From an uncultured Muribaculaceae bacterium (GTDB lineage Bacteria > Bacteroidota > Bacteroidia > Bacteroidales > Muribaculaceae), in assembly GCA_910584545.1 (NCBI GenBank), contig CAJUBC010000025.1, positions 1 to 29,778 of the forward strand: 29,778 nucleotides of DNA. The letters run 5' to 3'. Of the stretch, positions 8,334 through 16,467 are shown piece after piece. Each line of letters starts with the position of its first letter. The first letter of the stretch is position 1. Both the position numbers and the translations under genes were made by a program. The notes under the pieces are model-generated. The model saw nothing but the letters and a program-made list of their open reading frames with translations, was not told where the DNA came from and searched no databases.

Positions 8334-9845
8334 TCACTGGCGCACCACCCTCTCGAAGTCGGCATCTATGCCGGAATCCGTCACGAAGTCCCAGAGCGTG
8401 ACGCTGCGCAGCTGGTAGGCATAGTACCAGTATAGATAAAGTCTGTCGATATACTGGCGCAGGGCCTCATCCTTGCTCACGCGGGAATCGTTTAGGTCGA
8501 GCGTCGAGATCTTACCTATCAGATATGTCTGCACATTGGAGTCGTAGCGGGCGAGCGCTATCTCCTTTGCACGTGAACCTATCTCTACCTGACACCGCTG
8601 GTTGCGGCATCGTTCCACAAGCACATACAGGTCCTGGCCGAACTCCATCGTCTCCTGACGCAGCCGCGCCTCGGTGAGACGGCGGTTGCTCTCCGCCACC
8701 TTCACCTTGCCGCGCCGTTTTCCCCAGTCGAGAAGCGGGATACTCACCCCCACCTCAACCACGGAATTGTCGCGGAGACCGGAGGGACGGTATGCCCCGG
8801 CGAAGTCCGGGGCGGTTCCCGTAAAGCCCACCTGTGCGAAGAGGGAGATCTCGCGCATGGCACCTTTCGCCGAGGCCACGGCATAGTCGGCCTCCAACTG
8901 ACGGCGACGGATACTGCGTGCGAACCTGTTGCGCGACATCGCTTTGTCGTAAGCCTCTGCGTATGTCACCTCCACATCGGGCACCGAATCGGGAAGCACC
9001 GGGACTATCTCATCCTGCTCCCCGTAGTCAAGGAAAGCGCGGAGCTCGAACATGCCGGCACTCAGCGCACTCTCCGAATCGGTCAGTGCCGAGCGAGCGT
9101 CAAGCAGGTTTAGTTCCATCTGCAGCAGGTCGTTGCGCGAGATATGTCCCATCTCCCGTTTCTCTACCGCCACCTTGTATAGTTTCTCGGCATTGGCGAG
9201 GTTGGAGAGGGCTATGGAATGATTCTCACGCGCCATCAGAAGCGAGAAGAAGAGACTCACCGACTTCATGGCCACCTCCTCGGTAGCGGAGAGATAGGCG
9301 GCCTTAGCCTCCTCGTAGCGCACCGGCTCGATACGTCGGTTCCAACGGGTATGGTTTGTGCCGAACACAGGCTGGCTCAGCGTGAGCGCCACCGGAATGG
9401 ACATGAACCGGTTGTAGGCTCCCGAGCCGAACTGCCGCATGAAATCGAGCGATGTGGAGAGCGATACCTTTCCTCCCGTCAGCCAGATGTTCTGGGACAG
9501 CGACACTTCTCCGGTGATGTCAATGTAATTGTTGCGAACGAATGAATAGTCACCGGCATCGTTCATATATGTGGAATACTGACGGCGGTACGAAGGCACC
9601 TTGGCGTTGAACGAAATCTCCGGCAGGAGGTCGGCGCGGTAGGAGCGGTATTCCCAGTATGCTCCCTGCAGCTCGGCGAGCGCAGCCGCCGCGTCTACAC
9701 TGTGGCTTCTGGCCCGGGCCACGGCCTCCGGCAGAGTGAGACGTATCTCATCTCCCCGGAGCGCCGTCGCCGTCGCCAATGCAAACAAAACCGGCATGAG
9801 AATTCGGTTCATAACAACACTAATAACTTTTCGCATCTTCATCAT
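8334..9845 (-). CDS. TolC-family outer-membrane efflux protein
   Basis: Outer-membrane channel of a tripartite efflux pump, expected to trimerise and dock to the periplasmic adaptor. The protein has a signal peptide (core near residues 11-27), then the OEP pattern R-L-T-L-P-E-A-V-A-R-A and two long alternating helical repeats, e.g. E-K-R-E-M-G-H-I-S-R-N-D-L-L-Q around the middle. The chosen start (503 aa) is the ATG at 9845, which overlaps the upstream permease stop as ATGA; ATGs at 9842, 9836 and 9812 are possible alternatives. A start at 9902 would run deep into the permease gene and spoil the signal peptide. It is the fifth gene of the operon after the adaptor, ATPase and two permeases. 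Confidence 0.93.
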   Translation of the reverse strand: MMKMRKVISVVMNRILMPVLFALATATALRGDEIRLTLPEAVARARSHSVDAAAALAELQGAYWEYRSYRADLLPEISFNAKVPSYRRQYSTYMNDAGDYSFVRNNYIDITGEVSLSQNIWLTGGKVSLSTSLDFMRQFGSGAYNRFMSIPVALTLSQPVFGTNHTRWNRRIEPVRYEEAKAAYLSATEEVAMKSVSLFFSLLMARENHSIALSNLANAEKLYKVAVEKREMGHISRNDLLQMELNLLDARSALTDSESALSAGMFELRAFLDYGEQDEIVPVLPDSVPDVEVTYAEAYDKAMSRNRFARSIRRRQLEADYAVASAKGAMREISLFAQVGFTGTAPDFAGAYRPSGLRDNSVVEVGVSIPLLDWGKRRGKVKVAESNRRLTEARLRQETMEFGQDLYVLVERCRNQRCQVEIGSRAKEIALARYDSNVQTYLIGKISTLDLNDSRVSKDEALRQYIDRLYLYWYYAYQLRSVTLWDFVTDSGIDADFERVVRQ

Positions 9846-11110
9846 TCTTCCTTCAGGGCTTCGGCCGGATGCACCTTCATGGCCTTGGAGGCGGGGAACC
9901 ATGCTCCGAACAGAATGGAAACCGACATCGCCAAGAAATTCAACGCGGAGGCTATCCAGAGGATCTGCTGCATCGAAAGCCGCGAGCCGTCGGGAACGGG
10001 CATCTTCTTGAAATAGACAAGGGCATCAAGGCCCACAGCCGGCATGATGGCTATGACGAGGAGCAGCATACTCTCCGAAATGATCCGGCGGAAAATATCG
10101 CCTCGTGTCGCACCGGTGACGCGTCGAAGCGCTATCTCGCTCTCGCGCTGACGGATGCGGAACCAGAACGTGCCCAATATACCGAGGAATATTATCAGCA
10201 GCAGAAACGACATGCAGGCTCCGAAGAGATTGAGCCGGGTGTCCTGTTTTGCGCAAATATCTTTACGCATCGAGTCGAGACTAACCGGAGTCCGGAGGAA
10301 TACATTGCCAGACGCAAGGGCGGCCTGACTTTGCAGCGATTCGATGAATTTCCTGCCTGTACCGGGCTTCACCTTGATCAGAAGTTTACTGGCCATATCA
10401 AGGTTACCTCCTGCTGCTTCATTTATCGGGAAGACAGCCATGCCGGAATGATGGGACTCATACGGATACCTGCGCATGAATGAAGCTATGGCACCTATTC
10501 TCTGCGCGGTAACTTGCCCGCCAATCTGCGACACATAATCCTGACCAACAAGTCTGCGTATATCGTATGGCTTCTCTTCTTCTCCGAAAACATAATCGGA
10601 AATGACTATCTCCCCACGTTTCAACGCAGCCATGACATCTGCAGAGGAATAACCGCAACTACCGCCGATACCGAGAATCTCCGCAGCCTCAGGCGACATA
10701 TACCGCATATTGAAATGATATGGCAGTGTATCGCCATCGATAATGAAATTCCTCATGTTACCCCAATAATTAAGATTGAACGGCAGTCCATTACATACCA
10801 GACCGGCTTTCTCAACGTAAGGATTCTTTCGGAGCGCGGCTGAAACTCGGCGCATATCGCGCGAAAGGAGTTCATCCTTTTTGTCTCCATAGTCCTTATA
10901 GCGTGGAGACTCCTCGTTAAGGGTTGAGAACTCTGCCACATATATGTCGTCTATCGGTCCGATACCCATCGGGCGAGTCTTGACTTCGAGGAGGCCGACA
11001 AGGGTGATCAGCACCACTCCCATGGCGGCCGACACCACCGCCAGCTCAAGGATGAGCCAGATGTTGTCGCGCCACTCATTGCACATCTGTTTTATCAGTT
11101 TTCTTTTCAT
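9842..11110 (-). CDS. ABC transporter permease, MacB/FtsX type (second copy)
   Basis: A 422-aa MacB-like permease: one N-terminal transmembrane helix (about residues 18-42), a large periplasmic MacB_PCD domain (about 45-285), then an FtsX domain with three C-terminal helices. The cytoplasmic coupling motif R-x-x-E-I-A-L-R-R-V-T-G-A-T-R precedes the third helix. It differs in sequence from the neighbouring permease at 11113-12390, which lies 2 nt upstream, so the pair probably forms a heterodimer driven by the stand-alone ATPase at 12422-13096. Transporters of this class work as mechanotransmitters that push periplasmic substrates through TolC rather than carrying them across the inner membrane. 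The substrate is unknown. Confidence 0.92.
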   Translation of the reverse strand: MKRKLIKQMCNEWRDNIWLILELAVVSAAMGVVLITLVGLLEVKTRPMGIGPIDDIYVAEFSTLNEESPRYKDYGDKKDELLSRDMRRVSAALRKNPYVEKAGLVCNGLPFNLNYWGNMRNFIIDGDTLPYHFNMRYMSPEAAEILGIGGSCGYSSADVMAALKRGEIVISDYVFGEEEKPYDIRRLVGQDYVSQIGGQVTAQRIGAIASFMRRYPYESHHSGMAVFPINEAAGGNLDMASKLLIKVKPGTGRKFIESLQSQAALASGNVFLRTPVSLDSMRKDICAKQDTRLNLFGACMSFLLLIIFLGILGTFWFRIRQRESEIALRRVTGATRGDIFRRIISESMLLLVIAIMPAVGLDALVYFKKMPVPDGSRLSMQQILWIASALNFLAMSVSILFGAWFPASKAMKVHPAEALKEE

Positions 11111-11112
11111 GG

Positions 11113-12390
11113 TCAGTCATGTTTACCGGAAATAGATTCCGCAGGGTTCTCCCGCGATGCCTTCCATGCGGGTACGATAGTGCTCAGTATATTAAGGATA
11201 AGGCAGAACAGCGCTGCGATTCCGACCGTACCCCAGTTGAAAATCAGCGAGAAGGAGGGCCCTCCATCGATAAGTTCCCATGTACCGGCGTTCTCCATCG
11301 GGAAGAACGCCGTGATGTAGAACTTGCAGAAAACAAGGCTCAGCGCAACTCCGACCAATGTCCCGGCCACGGTCATCACGAGATTCTCGGTGAGGAACTG
11401 CGCGATGATGTCGCGGCGGGTGGCACCGAGTGCGCGGCGCACTCCTATCTCGGATACGCGACGGCGCAGACGGCTGCGCGTCATGCTGCTTATGTTCATG
11501 GCCGGAAGCAGGAGCAGAACCGCGTAGATGCACCAAGTTCCCATCTTCACGCTGTCCGGCTCCGGATCGTTGTTCATCGCCCGGTTTCCGACGTAATCGG
11601 CCAATGTGAATGGGTATTGATGATAGATAAGTTCCGCATTCTGATCCTTCAGAATCCTGTTGAACTGGTCGTAGCGATCCTTCATCTGTTTCTTGATCGC
11701 CGGAATGGCATCCACCGATTTCGCTTCCATCAGCGGGGTCGTGTTTCCGGCAAATTCACTGTATGGATTCAGATCCGATTCCTTGACGTATGGAACCCAT
11801 ACATCTGAATGGGCGAATATAAAGAATGGACTGACATCCTCTACCACTCCCGTCACCCGGTGCGGAATCTGGTTGATATACATTGTCTGCCCGGTAGCTT
11901 CTTTGTCGCCGAACAGTTCGCGGGCACGGCTTCGTGAAACCACCGCCACGCGGCTTCCGCTCTCCACATCTGACGCGGTGAAAGGATGGCCGGACAGAAA
12001 GCGGAGACCGAACATCTTCCAGTATACGTCATCCACACCTAAGACACTCATCTCGGTAACGCTCAGTCCATCGGAACCGACATCCTTCGTTTCGGAGTTG
12101 TTGGTCAGCGACATATATTTCACCCCTTTGAGCTCTTCATAAAGTTTCTTTACCCCCGCATTGGAAAGATAGCTTGACATGGAGCCATTCTCAAAAGTCA
12201 CGTCAACGCCGAATCCTATCAGCAGACGGTCGCGGTTCTCCTCCGGCGCCACCGGCACGAAACTGACGCGGTCCACCGTGAAGAGCACCATCACCATGAA
12301 GATGGCGAGGGCGGTACCGGCCACGGAGATCCACATCACCAACGGCTGATGGTGCATCTCATATAATATCTGACTGAAATATCTTCTCAT
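11113..12390 (-). CDS. ABC transporter permease, MacB/FtsX type (first copy)
   Basis: A 425-aa permease with the same layout as its neighbour: an N-terminal helix (about residues 18-40), a periplasmic MacB_PCD domain, and a C-terminal FtsX domain headed by R-R-R-V-S-E-I-G-V-R-R-A-L-G-A-T. The E-I-x-x-R-R-A-x-G-A motif contacts the ATPase. The gene begins 31 nt after the ATPase gene and is followed 2 nt later by the second permease. Presence of two unlike half-permeases and no fused ATPase sets this apart from E. coli MacB (fused, homodimeric) and is common in Bacteroidetes efflux clusters. Confidence 0.92.
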   Translation of the reverse strand: MRRYFSQILYEMHHQPLVMWISVAGTALAIFMVMVLFTVDRVSFVPVAPEENRDRLLIGFGVDVTFENGSMSSYLSNAGVKKLYEELKGVKYMSLTNNSETKDVGSDGLSVTEMSVLGVDDVYWKMFGLRFLSGHPFTASDVESGSRVAVVSRSRARELFGDKEATGQTMYINQIPHRVTGVVEDVSPFFIFAHSDVWVPYVKESDLNPYSEFAGNTTPLMEAKSVDAIPAIKKQMKDRYDQFNRILKDQNAELIYHQYPFTLADYVGNRAMNNDPEPDSVKMGTWCIYAVLLLLPAMNISSMTRSRLRRRVSEIGVRRALGATRRDIIAQFLTENLVMTVAGTLVGVALSLVFCKFYITAFFPMENAGTWELIDGGPSFSLIFNWGTVGIAALFCLILNILSTIVPAWKASRENPAESISGKHD

Positions 12391-12421
12391 CTTGTCATAT
12401 ATGTTTCTTGGTTGTCCTGTT

Positions 12422-13096
12422 TCAAATCACCTGACGACCGTCGAGGAAGTGTATCACGCGGTCGGTTTTCGAGGCCTGCTCCTCGTTGTGGGTCACCATC
12501 ACGATGGTGCGTCCGTCGGTGCGGTTCAGCTCATGCAGCAGGGTCATCACCTCGGCACCCATGCGCGAGTCGAGGTTTCCGGTAGGCTCGTCGGCGAGTA
12601 TGATCTTCGGGTCACCAACAATGGCTCGGGCGATCGCCACCCTCTGGCACTGTCCACCGGAAATCTGCGAGGGGAAGTGCTTCATGCGGTGGCTCATTCC
12701 GAGTCGATCCAGGACCTCCCTCACGCGACGGTCGCGCTCCTGAACCGACACTCCGGAGCGATAAACCAGCGGCAACGCCACGTTGTCGGCCACGTTGAGC
12801 GACGGTATCAGATGGAAGCTCTGGAAAACGAATCCGATGTTACGGTTGCGGAACTCCGACATCTGCGTGTCGTTCATCCGGGCGGTAGAGCCGCCGAGCA
12901 GATCCACGACACCCTTGGTGGGACTGTCGAGAAGTCCGATCAGATTGAGCAACGTCGACTTGCCGCAGCCCGACGGACCCATCACGCTTACGAATTCCCC
13001 CTCCTCCACCGTGAGGTTCACGTTCTCGAGAGCCACGGTCTCGATCTCTTTGGTGCGGTAGATTTTCTCCACCCCTACAAGTTTTATTATATCCAT
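12422..13096 (-). CDS. ABC transporter ATP-binding protein, MacB/LolD type
   Basis: The ATPase motor for the two MacB-like permeases. In 224 aa it shows Walker A G-P-S-G-C-G-K-S-T at 40-48, Q-loop F-Q-S at 91-93, signature I-S-G-G-Q at 145-149, Walker B I-I-L-A-D-E at 165-170, D-loop and H-loop His203. The signature is followed by C-Q-R rather than the more usual Q-Q-R. It starts after the adaptor stop (2 nt gap) and precedes the first permease. The length and the L-D-S-P-T-x-G insertion fit the LolD/MacB subfamily. Confidence 0.96.
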   Translation of the reverse strand: MDIIKLVGVEKIYRTKEIETVALENVNLTVEEGEFVSVMGPSGCGKSTLLNLIGLLDSPTKGVVDLLGGSTARMNDTQMSEFRNRNIGFVFQSFHLIPSLNVADNVALPLVYRSGVSVQERDRRVREVLDRLGMSHRMKHFPSQISGGQCQRVAIARAIVGDPKIILADEPTGNLDSRMGAEVMTLLHELNRTDGRTIVMVTHNEEQASKTDRVIHFLDGRQVI

Positions 13097-13098
13097 GT

Positions 13099-14358
13099 CT
13101 ACTTCTTATTTGCTTTGATTTTGATATGTCTGCTGTTCTTGAAGTCTTTCGGGTCATCGATGAGTATCCTCTCCCCCTCTTTCAGGCCGGACACCACTTC
13201 GACGGCGTCGAAGCTGCTGTCGCCGAGTTTGACGGGGCGCAGCTCATATTCATTGTCACCCGTCGCTACATACATCGCATACTGTCCCTTTCCTTTATAA
13301 TATGTACCGTTGGGAATGTAGAGCACGTCGGGAATGGAGTCGTGGACCACACCCAGCTCGCAACGGCGTCCGGAGCGGAGATGCGTATCGGCATCATTGT
13401 CGAGAGTGACGGTGAAGCGGACCACTCCTCCAGAGGCGAGGGGCACGATATTAGCCACCCTTCCGCGGAGCTGCGCGCGACCAATCCTTACGTTTACCGC
13501 CGCTCCGATTCCCAATTTGTCGGCATCTGCCTCCGGCATCTCTCCCTCGATGCGGAAGCGGGAGAGGTCGGAGATGACCGCTATCTTCTCACCCTGGTTG
13601 ACGGTTGCTCCTATCTGGGTGTTCAGGTAGGTCACCGTGCCCCGGTGCGGGGCGGTCACGCGGGCGTTGTCGAGGGTGCGCCGCATCTGGGCGAGGTTCT
13701 TGTCGAGGATGGAACGCTCGAGGTCGCGTCCCTCGGCGCTGGCCCGGTGGGTCTTGCGCAGATTGGCGAGTTGGCTGCGCATCTGGTCGAGCTCGAGACG
13801 CGATATGCGCCATGCGAGTTCCGCCTGACGGATCCGGTCGCCGGTACCGCTGCCGATGCTGTCGAGTTTCCGTTCGTTCTCCATCTCCACCCGCAGCCGT
13901 TCCGTCTGGATCTCCTTGCTCTTTATCTGCATCTCGAGGGTGCCTCGCTCGGTACTCTCACCGAGTCGTCCCCGCTCGTTCTCCGACATCTTGATGGAGC
14001 GCTCGTCGGAGAGTTTCTCGTATGCCATCTGTTCGCTGTAGGTGTCAAGCACAAGTAGCGGAGTCCCCTGCTCCACCACATCACCCTCGCGGACGCATGT
14101 CTCCGTAATGACAGATGTCACCGGAGAGACCATTATCTCCTCATAGACCGGTACGATGAGTCCGGATGCCACCGCGGTGGTCTCTATGCTTCCTCTCTTC
14201 ACGGTCGCGGGCATTACATCCGATTCCCGGTATGTCTTCCCTCCGATGAGGAATATCGCGACGGCCAATCCCGCAAGGACCAATCCCGGCGCAGCTATCG
14301 ACAGCGCCATCTTGCGGCGCCGCCTCTTTTTTTCCTCTGTAGATATTTCTCTGTCCAT
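13099..14358 (-). CDS. Periplasmic adaptor (membrane fusion) protein, MacA/HlyD family
   Basis: Links the inner-membrane ABC transporter to the TolC-like channel. The start at 14358 gives 419 aa with a basic cytoplasmic tail (K-K-R-R-R-R-K), one membrane anchor (about residues 17-40), the first half of a lipoyl domain (V-A-S-G-L-I-V-P-V), a long charged coiled-coil hairpin (about 110-240), the second lipoyl half (V-T-A-P-H-R-G-T-V), and beta-barrel and membrane-proximal domains. The frame stays open upstream to 14484, but that extension would read through the sigma-54 promoter and the palindrome and adds no recognisable sequence. If the -24/-12 promoter is right, the transcript starts about 1 nt before this ATG; the next in-frame ATG is at 14310, just before the membrane anchor. 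First gene of the seven-gene unit. Confidence 0.92.
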   Translation of the reverse strand: MDREISTEEKKRRRRKMALSIAAPGLVLAGLAVAIFLIGGKTYRESDVMPATVKRGSIETTAVASGLIVPVYEEIMVSPVTSVITETCVREGDVVEQGTPLLVLDTYSEQMAYEKLSDERSIKMSENERGRLGESTERGTLEMQIKSKEIQTERLRVEMENERKLDSIGSGTGDRIRQAELAWRISRLELDQMRSQLANLRKTHRASAEGRDLERSILDKNLAQMRRTLDNARVTAPHRGTVTYLNTQIGATVNQGEKIAVISDLSRFRIEGEMPEADADKLGIGAAVNVRIGRAQLRGRVANIVPLASGGVVRFTVTLDNDADTHLRSGRRCELGVVHDSIPDVLYIPNGTYYKGKGQYAMYVATGDNEYELRPVKLGDSSFDAVEVVSGLKEGERILIDDPKDFKNSRHIKIKANKK

Positions 14359-14369
14359 ACCTGTAGCAT

Positions 14370-14386
14370 CGCAATATCCGTTCCAA
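14370..14386 (-). promoter_or_regulatory. Candidate sigma-54 (-24/-12) promoter of the efflux/two-component operon
   Basis: On the minus strand the sequence is TTGGAACGGATATTGCG. The invariant GG (14384-14383) and GC (14372-14371) are separated by exactly 10 bases, and TTGC matches the -12 box of the consensus TGGCAC-N5-TTGC, with A replacing C in the first box. The predicted transcription start is near 14359, immediately before the adaptor ATG. The operon encodes a GAFTGA-containing activator, which makes a sigma-54 promoter here expected. Confidence 0.7.
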
Positions 14387-14430
14387 TTCGACATCAGGTT
14401 GATTATGTGCAGGTTGCCGTTTGAAGGAAC

Positions 14431-14465
14431 TGTCCGATTCCGGACACCCGGTACAAATTCGGACA
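14431..14465. promoter_or_regulatory. Candidate upstream activator site: 16-bp palindrome plus an extra half-site
   Basis: TGTCCGATTCCGGACA at 14431-14446 has perfect 6-bp arms around 4 bases. A further CGGACA half-site lies at 14460-14465. The palindrome is centred about 79 bp upstream of the predicted sigma-54 transcription start, a usual place for NtrC-family enhancer sites. I infer that the regulator at 6889-8274 binds here. It is also within 115 bp of the divergent corA start, so corA could be affected. Confidence 0.6.
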
Positions 14466-14466
14466 C

Positions 14467-14497
14467 TTTGCTGTACACAGTCAAGCAACTATTTAAG
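14467..14497 (+). promoter_or_regulatory. Weak candidate promoter for the corA-type gene
   Basis: TTTG at 14467-14470 is followed after exactly 19 bases by TATTTAAG (14490-14497), a partial match to the Bacteroidetes TTTG/TAnnTTTG pattern. Spacing is right but the second box matches only in TA, one T and the final G. It lies beside the 14460-14465 half-site. Confidence 0.35.
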
Positions 14498-14542
14498 CGA
14501 TGCCGATGTTATTCATGTATACCATATTGCAGCGGAGCGGTT

Positions 14543-15463
14543 ATGAGAAAGTATTATTGTAGCGAAAACGGATATGTGGAGCATGAGCGGTGGGTACCTC
14601 ATTGCTGGGTTGATGTGGAGTGTCCTGACCGGGAGGATCTGGGATTCATGCTTGATGACCTCGGCATCCCATCTTCCTTCCTCACGAGCATATCGGATAA
14701 CGACGAGCGTCCGCGCATCGAGCACGAAGGGGACTGGAGCCTGACCATAATCCGGATACCGATGCGCGACACCGTAGGCGACGTACCCTTCATAACCGTA
14801 CCGCTGGGCATAGTCAGCAACAACGAGGTGATGCTGACACTGTGCTACCATTACACAGAACTACTCCCCGACTTCATCAACCATACCCGCTGCAAGGGAA
14901 TAGAGATTACGGAGACAAGCGATTTCATCCTGCGCATAATCCACTCGGCCTCATACTGGTACCTGACCTATCTCAAGGAGATAAACCATACGGTGCAGGA
15001 GGGGGAGAAAAAACTGCGGAAGGCCATCCGCAACGAAGATCTGTTAGGGCTGATGAAGCTGCAGAACACGCTTGTCTATTTCAACACTGCGATCCGCGGC
15101 GACGAGAGTCTGTTCGGCAAGATACGCCATGTCTACCAGAAGAGTTATGATACCGATCTTATGGAAGACGTGGAGATAGAGATGCAGCAGGCGGAAAATA
15201 CCGTGGATGTCTACAACGACATTCTCGAGAGCATCATGGACTCGTACGCCTCGGTGATCTCCAACAATGTGAACGCCATCATGAAGAAGATGACGGCGGT
15301 GTCGGTGGTGCTGATGGTGCCGACGTTGGTGGCGAGCTTCTACGGCATGAACGTGGAGATCAGCTACGGCAACCACTGGTGGGTGTTTTTCGCTATCATC
15401 GGCGGCAGCATGCTGACCGCGGTGCTGCTCTACTTCATCCTCCGCCGCGCCAACTGGTTCTGA
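14543..15463 (+). CDS. corA: CorA-family magnesium/divalent metal channel
   Basis: A 306-aa protein with a large cytoplasmic N-terminal domain, a long charged stalk helix (about 205-250), and two C-terminal transmembrane helices (about 251-270 and 280-300). The signature Y-G-M-N at 267-270 closes the first helix, forming the selectivity filter of the pentameric channel. It probably imports Mg2+, though some CorA-like proteins move Zn2+, Co2+ or Ni2+. The frame is open back to 14156, but that stretch is antisense to the adaptor gene; the ATG at 14543 gives the normal CorA start. Transcribed divergently from the efflux operon, with 184 nt between the two start codons. Confidence 0.93.
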   Translation: MRKYYCSENGYVEHERWVPHCWVDVECPDREDLGFMLDDLGIPSSFLTSISDNDERPRIEHEGDWSLTIIRIPMRDTVGDVPFITVPLGIVSNNEVMLTLCYHYTELLPDFINHTRCKGIEITETSDFILRIIHSASYWYLTYLKEINHTVQEGEKKLRKAIRNEDLLGLMKLQNTLVYFNTAIRGDESLFGKIRHVYQKSYDTDLMEDVEIEMQQAENTVDVYNDILESIMDSYASVISNNVNAIMKKMTAVSVVLMVPTLVASFYGMNVEISYGNHWWVFFAIIGGSMLTAVLLYFILRRANWF

Positions 15464-15500
15464 AGCGAAACAGGAGGCCGGCCCTCTGCCCGGCGCCCGG

Positions 15501-15574
15501 AGAAGCCGGAGGAACCCCGAGATCCTCGAGAAACCCGAGGACCCCGAGAATCTCGATAAGCCGGAGAATTCCGG
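15501..15574. repeat. Degenerate 9-bp repeat array, copy 1 (downstream of corA)
   Basis: Eight consecutive units of 9-10 bases follow the consensus AGAANCYCG: AGAAGCCGG, AGGAACCCCG, AGATCCTCG, AGAAACCCG, AGGACCCCG, AGAATCTCG, ATAAGCCGG, AGAATTCCGG. Many units are partly palindromic, so the array can form local hairpins, including CCGGA/TCCGG near its end and GAGAAA/TTTCTC at 15574-15591. It begins 37 nt after the corA stop and may act as, or have been inserted at, its transcript end. A related array lies at 16542-16613. The 260-nt gap between corA and the next gene holds this array and the promoter at 15602. Confidence 0.75.
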
Positions 15575-15601
15575 AGAAAAACATGTTTCTCAGCATATTA
15601 C

Positions 15602-15632
15602 TTTGCCGTATCCACGACTATTCATACCTTTG
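15602..15632 (+). promoter_or_regulatory. Bacteroidetes-type promoter for the four-helix-suffix gene
   Basis: TTTG at 15602-15605, exactly 19 bases, then TACCTTTG at 15625-15632 is a full match to the TTTG/TAnnTTTG consensus of the primary Bacteroidetes sigma factor. Transcription should begin around 15639, giving a leader of about 85 nt before the ATG at 15724. Confidence 0.8.
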
Positions 15633-15723
15633 TAATCAGCATCAGGAATCTGGCTCTTGGGAGACCAATCGCATCTTAGGGAACCATCCTGATTCCAACC
15701 TAACCAAAAAACCGGCATAAACT

Positions 15724-16467
15724 ATGGGCGTAAATATTAAGTTTTCTCAGTCGTATCACTGGCTGAATTCCTGGATTTTAGCCAATGTAATACAGTTGGC
15801 CACACAGGATTTCTGCGAACGGTTCGTTGACTACCGTATGGACCCGGGACGCCGTCTTTACGACCAGATGGTGATGGCCGCACGTTGTGGCGTGGCCAAC
15901 ATCGCCGAAGGCACCGCGCGACACTCCACATCACTCGAGACAGAAATGCGTCTGCTGGATGTGGCGAGAGCAAGCTTTGACGAACTTCAGGGAGATTTCT
16001 TTAATTTCATTCTCCGCAAGAATGCAGAAGTATGGCCGATGGGTAATCCGGACCGCGAGGCAATATGGCAATTGAGACTTGACAAACCTCAATATACCGG
16101 TGACTACCTGCACGAAGCCGCCAAACATATACTCGCCCAAAAGAGCAGATTAAGCCGTTGGCTCGATTTAGACGACCCCATCATGGTCGCCAATGCGCTG
16201 CTGATACTCTGTCTGCGCGAGAACAAGATACTACAGGCCCAGATAGAGGGCAGGCTGGAGAGTTTCCGCCAGTCCGGCGGATTCACCGAGAATATGACCG
16301 CCGAACGACTCGACGCCCGCAAGGCGCAAGCCACATCGAGCGGTGCCCCATTATGCCCGAAATGCGGGAAACCGATGCTCAAGAGATTGCAGAAAAGGGA
16401 CAGATGCAGGGTCGCGAGTTCTGGGGTTGCAGCGACTACCCCAACTGCAACGGAACCCGTCCAATAG
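15724..16467 (+). CDS. Four-helix-bundle suffix-domain protein with broken topoisomerase-type zinc finger
   Basis: Residues about 25-125 carry a four-helix-bundle segment (A-A-R-C-G-V-A-N-I-A-E-G-T-A-R) of the S23/intervening-sequence protein class, here in the version with an extra C-terminal suffix domain (to about 205). The molecular function of these proteins is not known. Near residue 216 a topoisomerase-type zinc ribbon starts with C-P-K-C-G-K-P-M-L, but the second cysteine pair (G-C-S-D-Y-P-N-C) is encoded in another frame; see the feature at 16392-16523. The 247-aa product therefore ends in about 24 out-of-register residues. No signal peptide or membrane helix is visible. It has its own promoter, and 9-bp repeat arrays lie on both sides. 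Confidence 0.8.
   Translation: MGVNIKFSQSYHWLNSWILANVIQLATQDFCERFVDYRMDPGRRLYDQMVMAARCGVANIAEGTARHSTSLETEMRLLDVARASFDELQGDFFNFILRKNAEVWPMGNPDREAIWQLRLDKPQYTGDYLHEAAKHILAQKSRLSRWLDLDDPIMVANALLILCLRENKILQAQIEGRLESFRQSGGFTENMTAERLDARKAQATSSGAPLCPKCGKPMLKRLQKRDRCRVASSGVAATTPTATEPVQ

Noticed and set aside
12392..13300. Plus-strand frame of 302 codons opposite the ABC ATPase
   Set aside because: The minus strand there encodes Walker A, signature and Walker B motifs; the plus frame has no recognisable content.
14359..14484. N-terminal extension of the adaptor frame to an ATG at 14484
   Set aside because: It would translate through the palindrome and the -24/-12 element, and places 42 unrelated residues before a typical basic tail and membrane anchor.
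14156..14542. N-terminal extension of the corA frame
   Set aside because: It is antisense to the adaptor gene, lacks CorA-like sequence and would translate across the promoter region; the ATG at 14543 gives a normal CorA.
16385..16400. Programmed -1 frameshift in the four-helix-suffix gene
   Set aside because: The codons CAG AAA AGG do not make a canonical X-XXY-YYZ slippery heptamer and no pseudoknot is obvious; a base loss or sequencing error is simpler.
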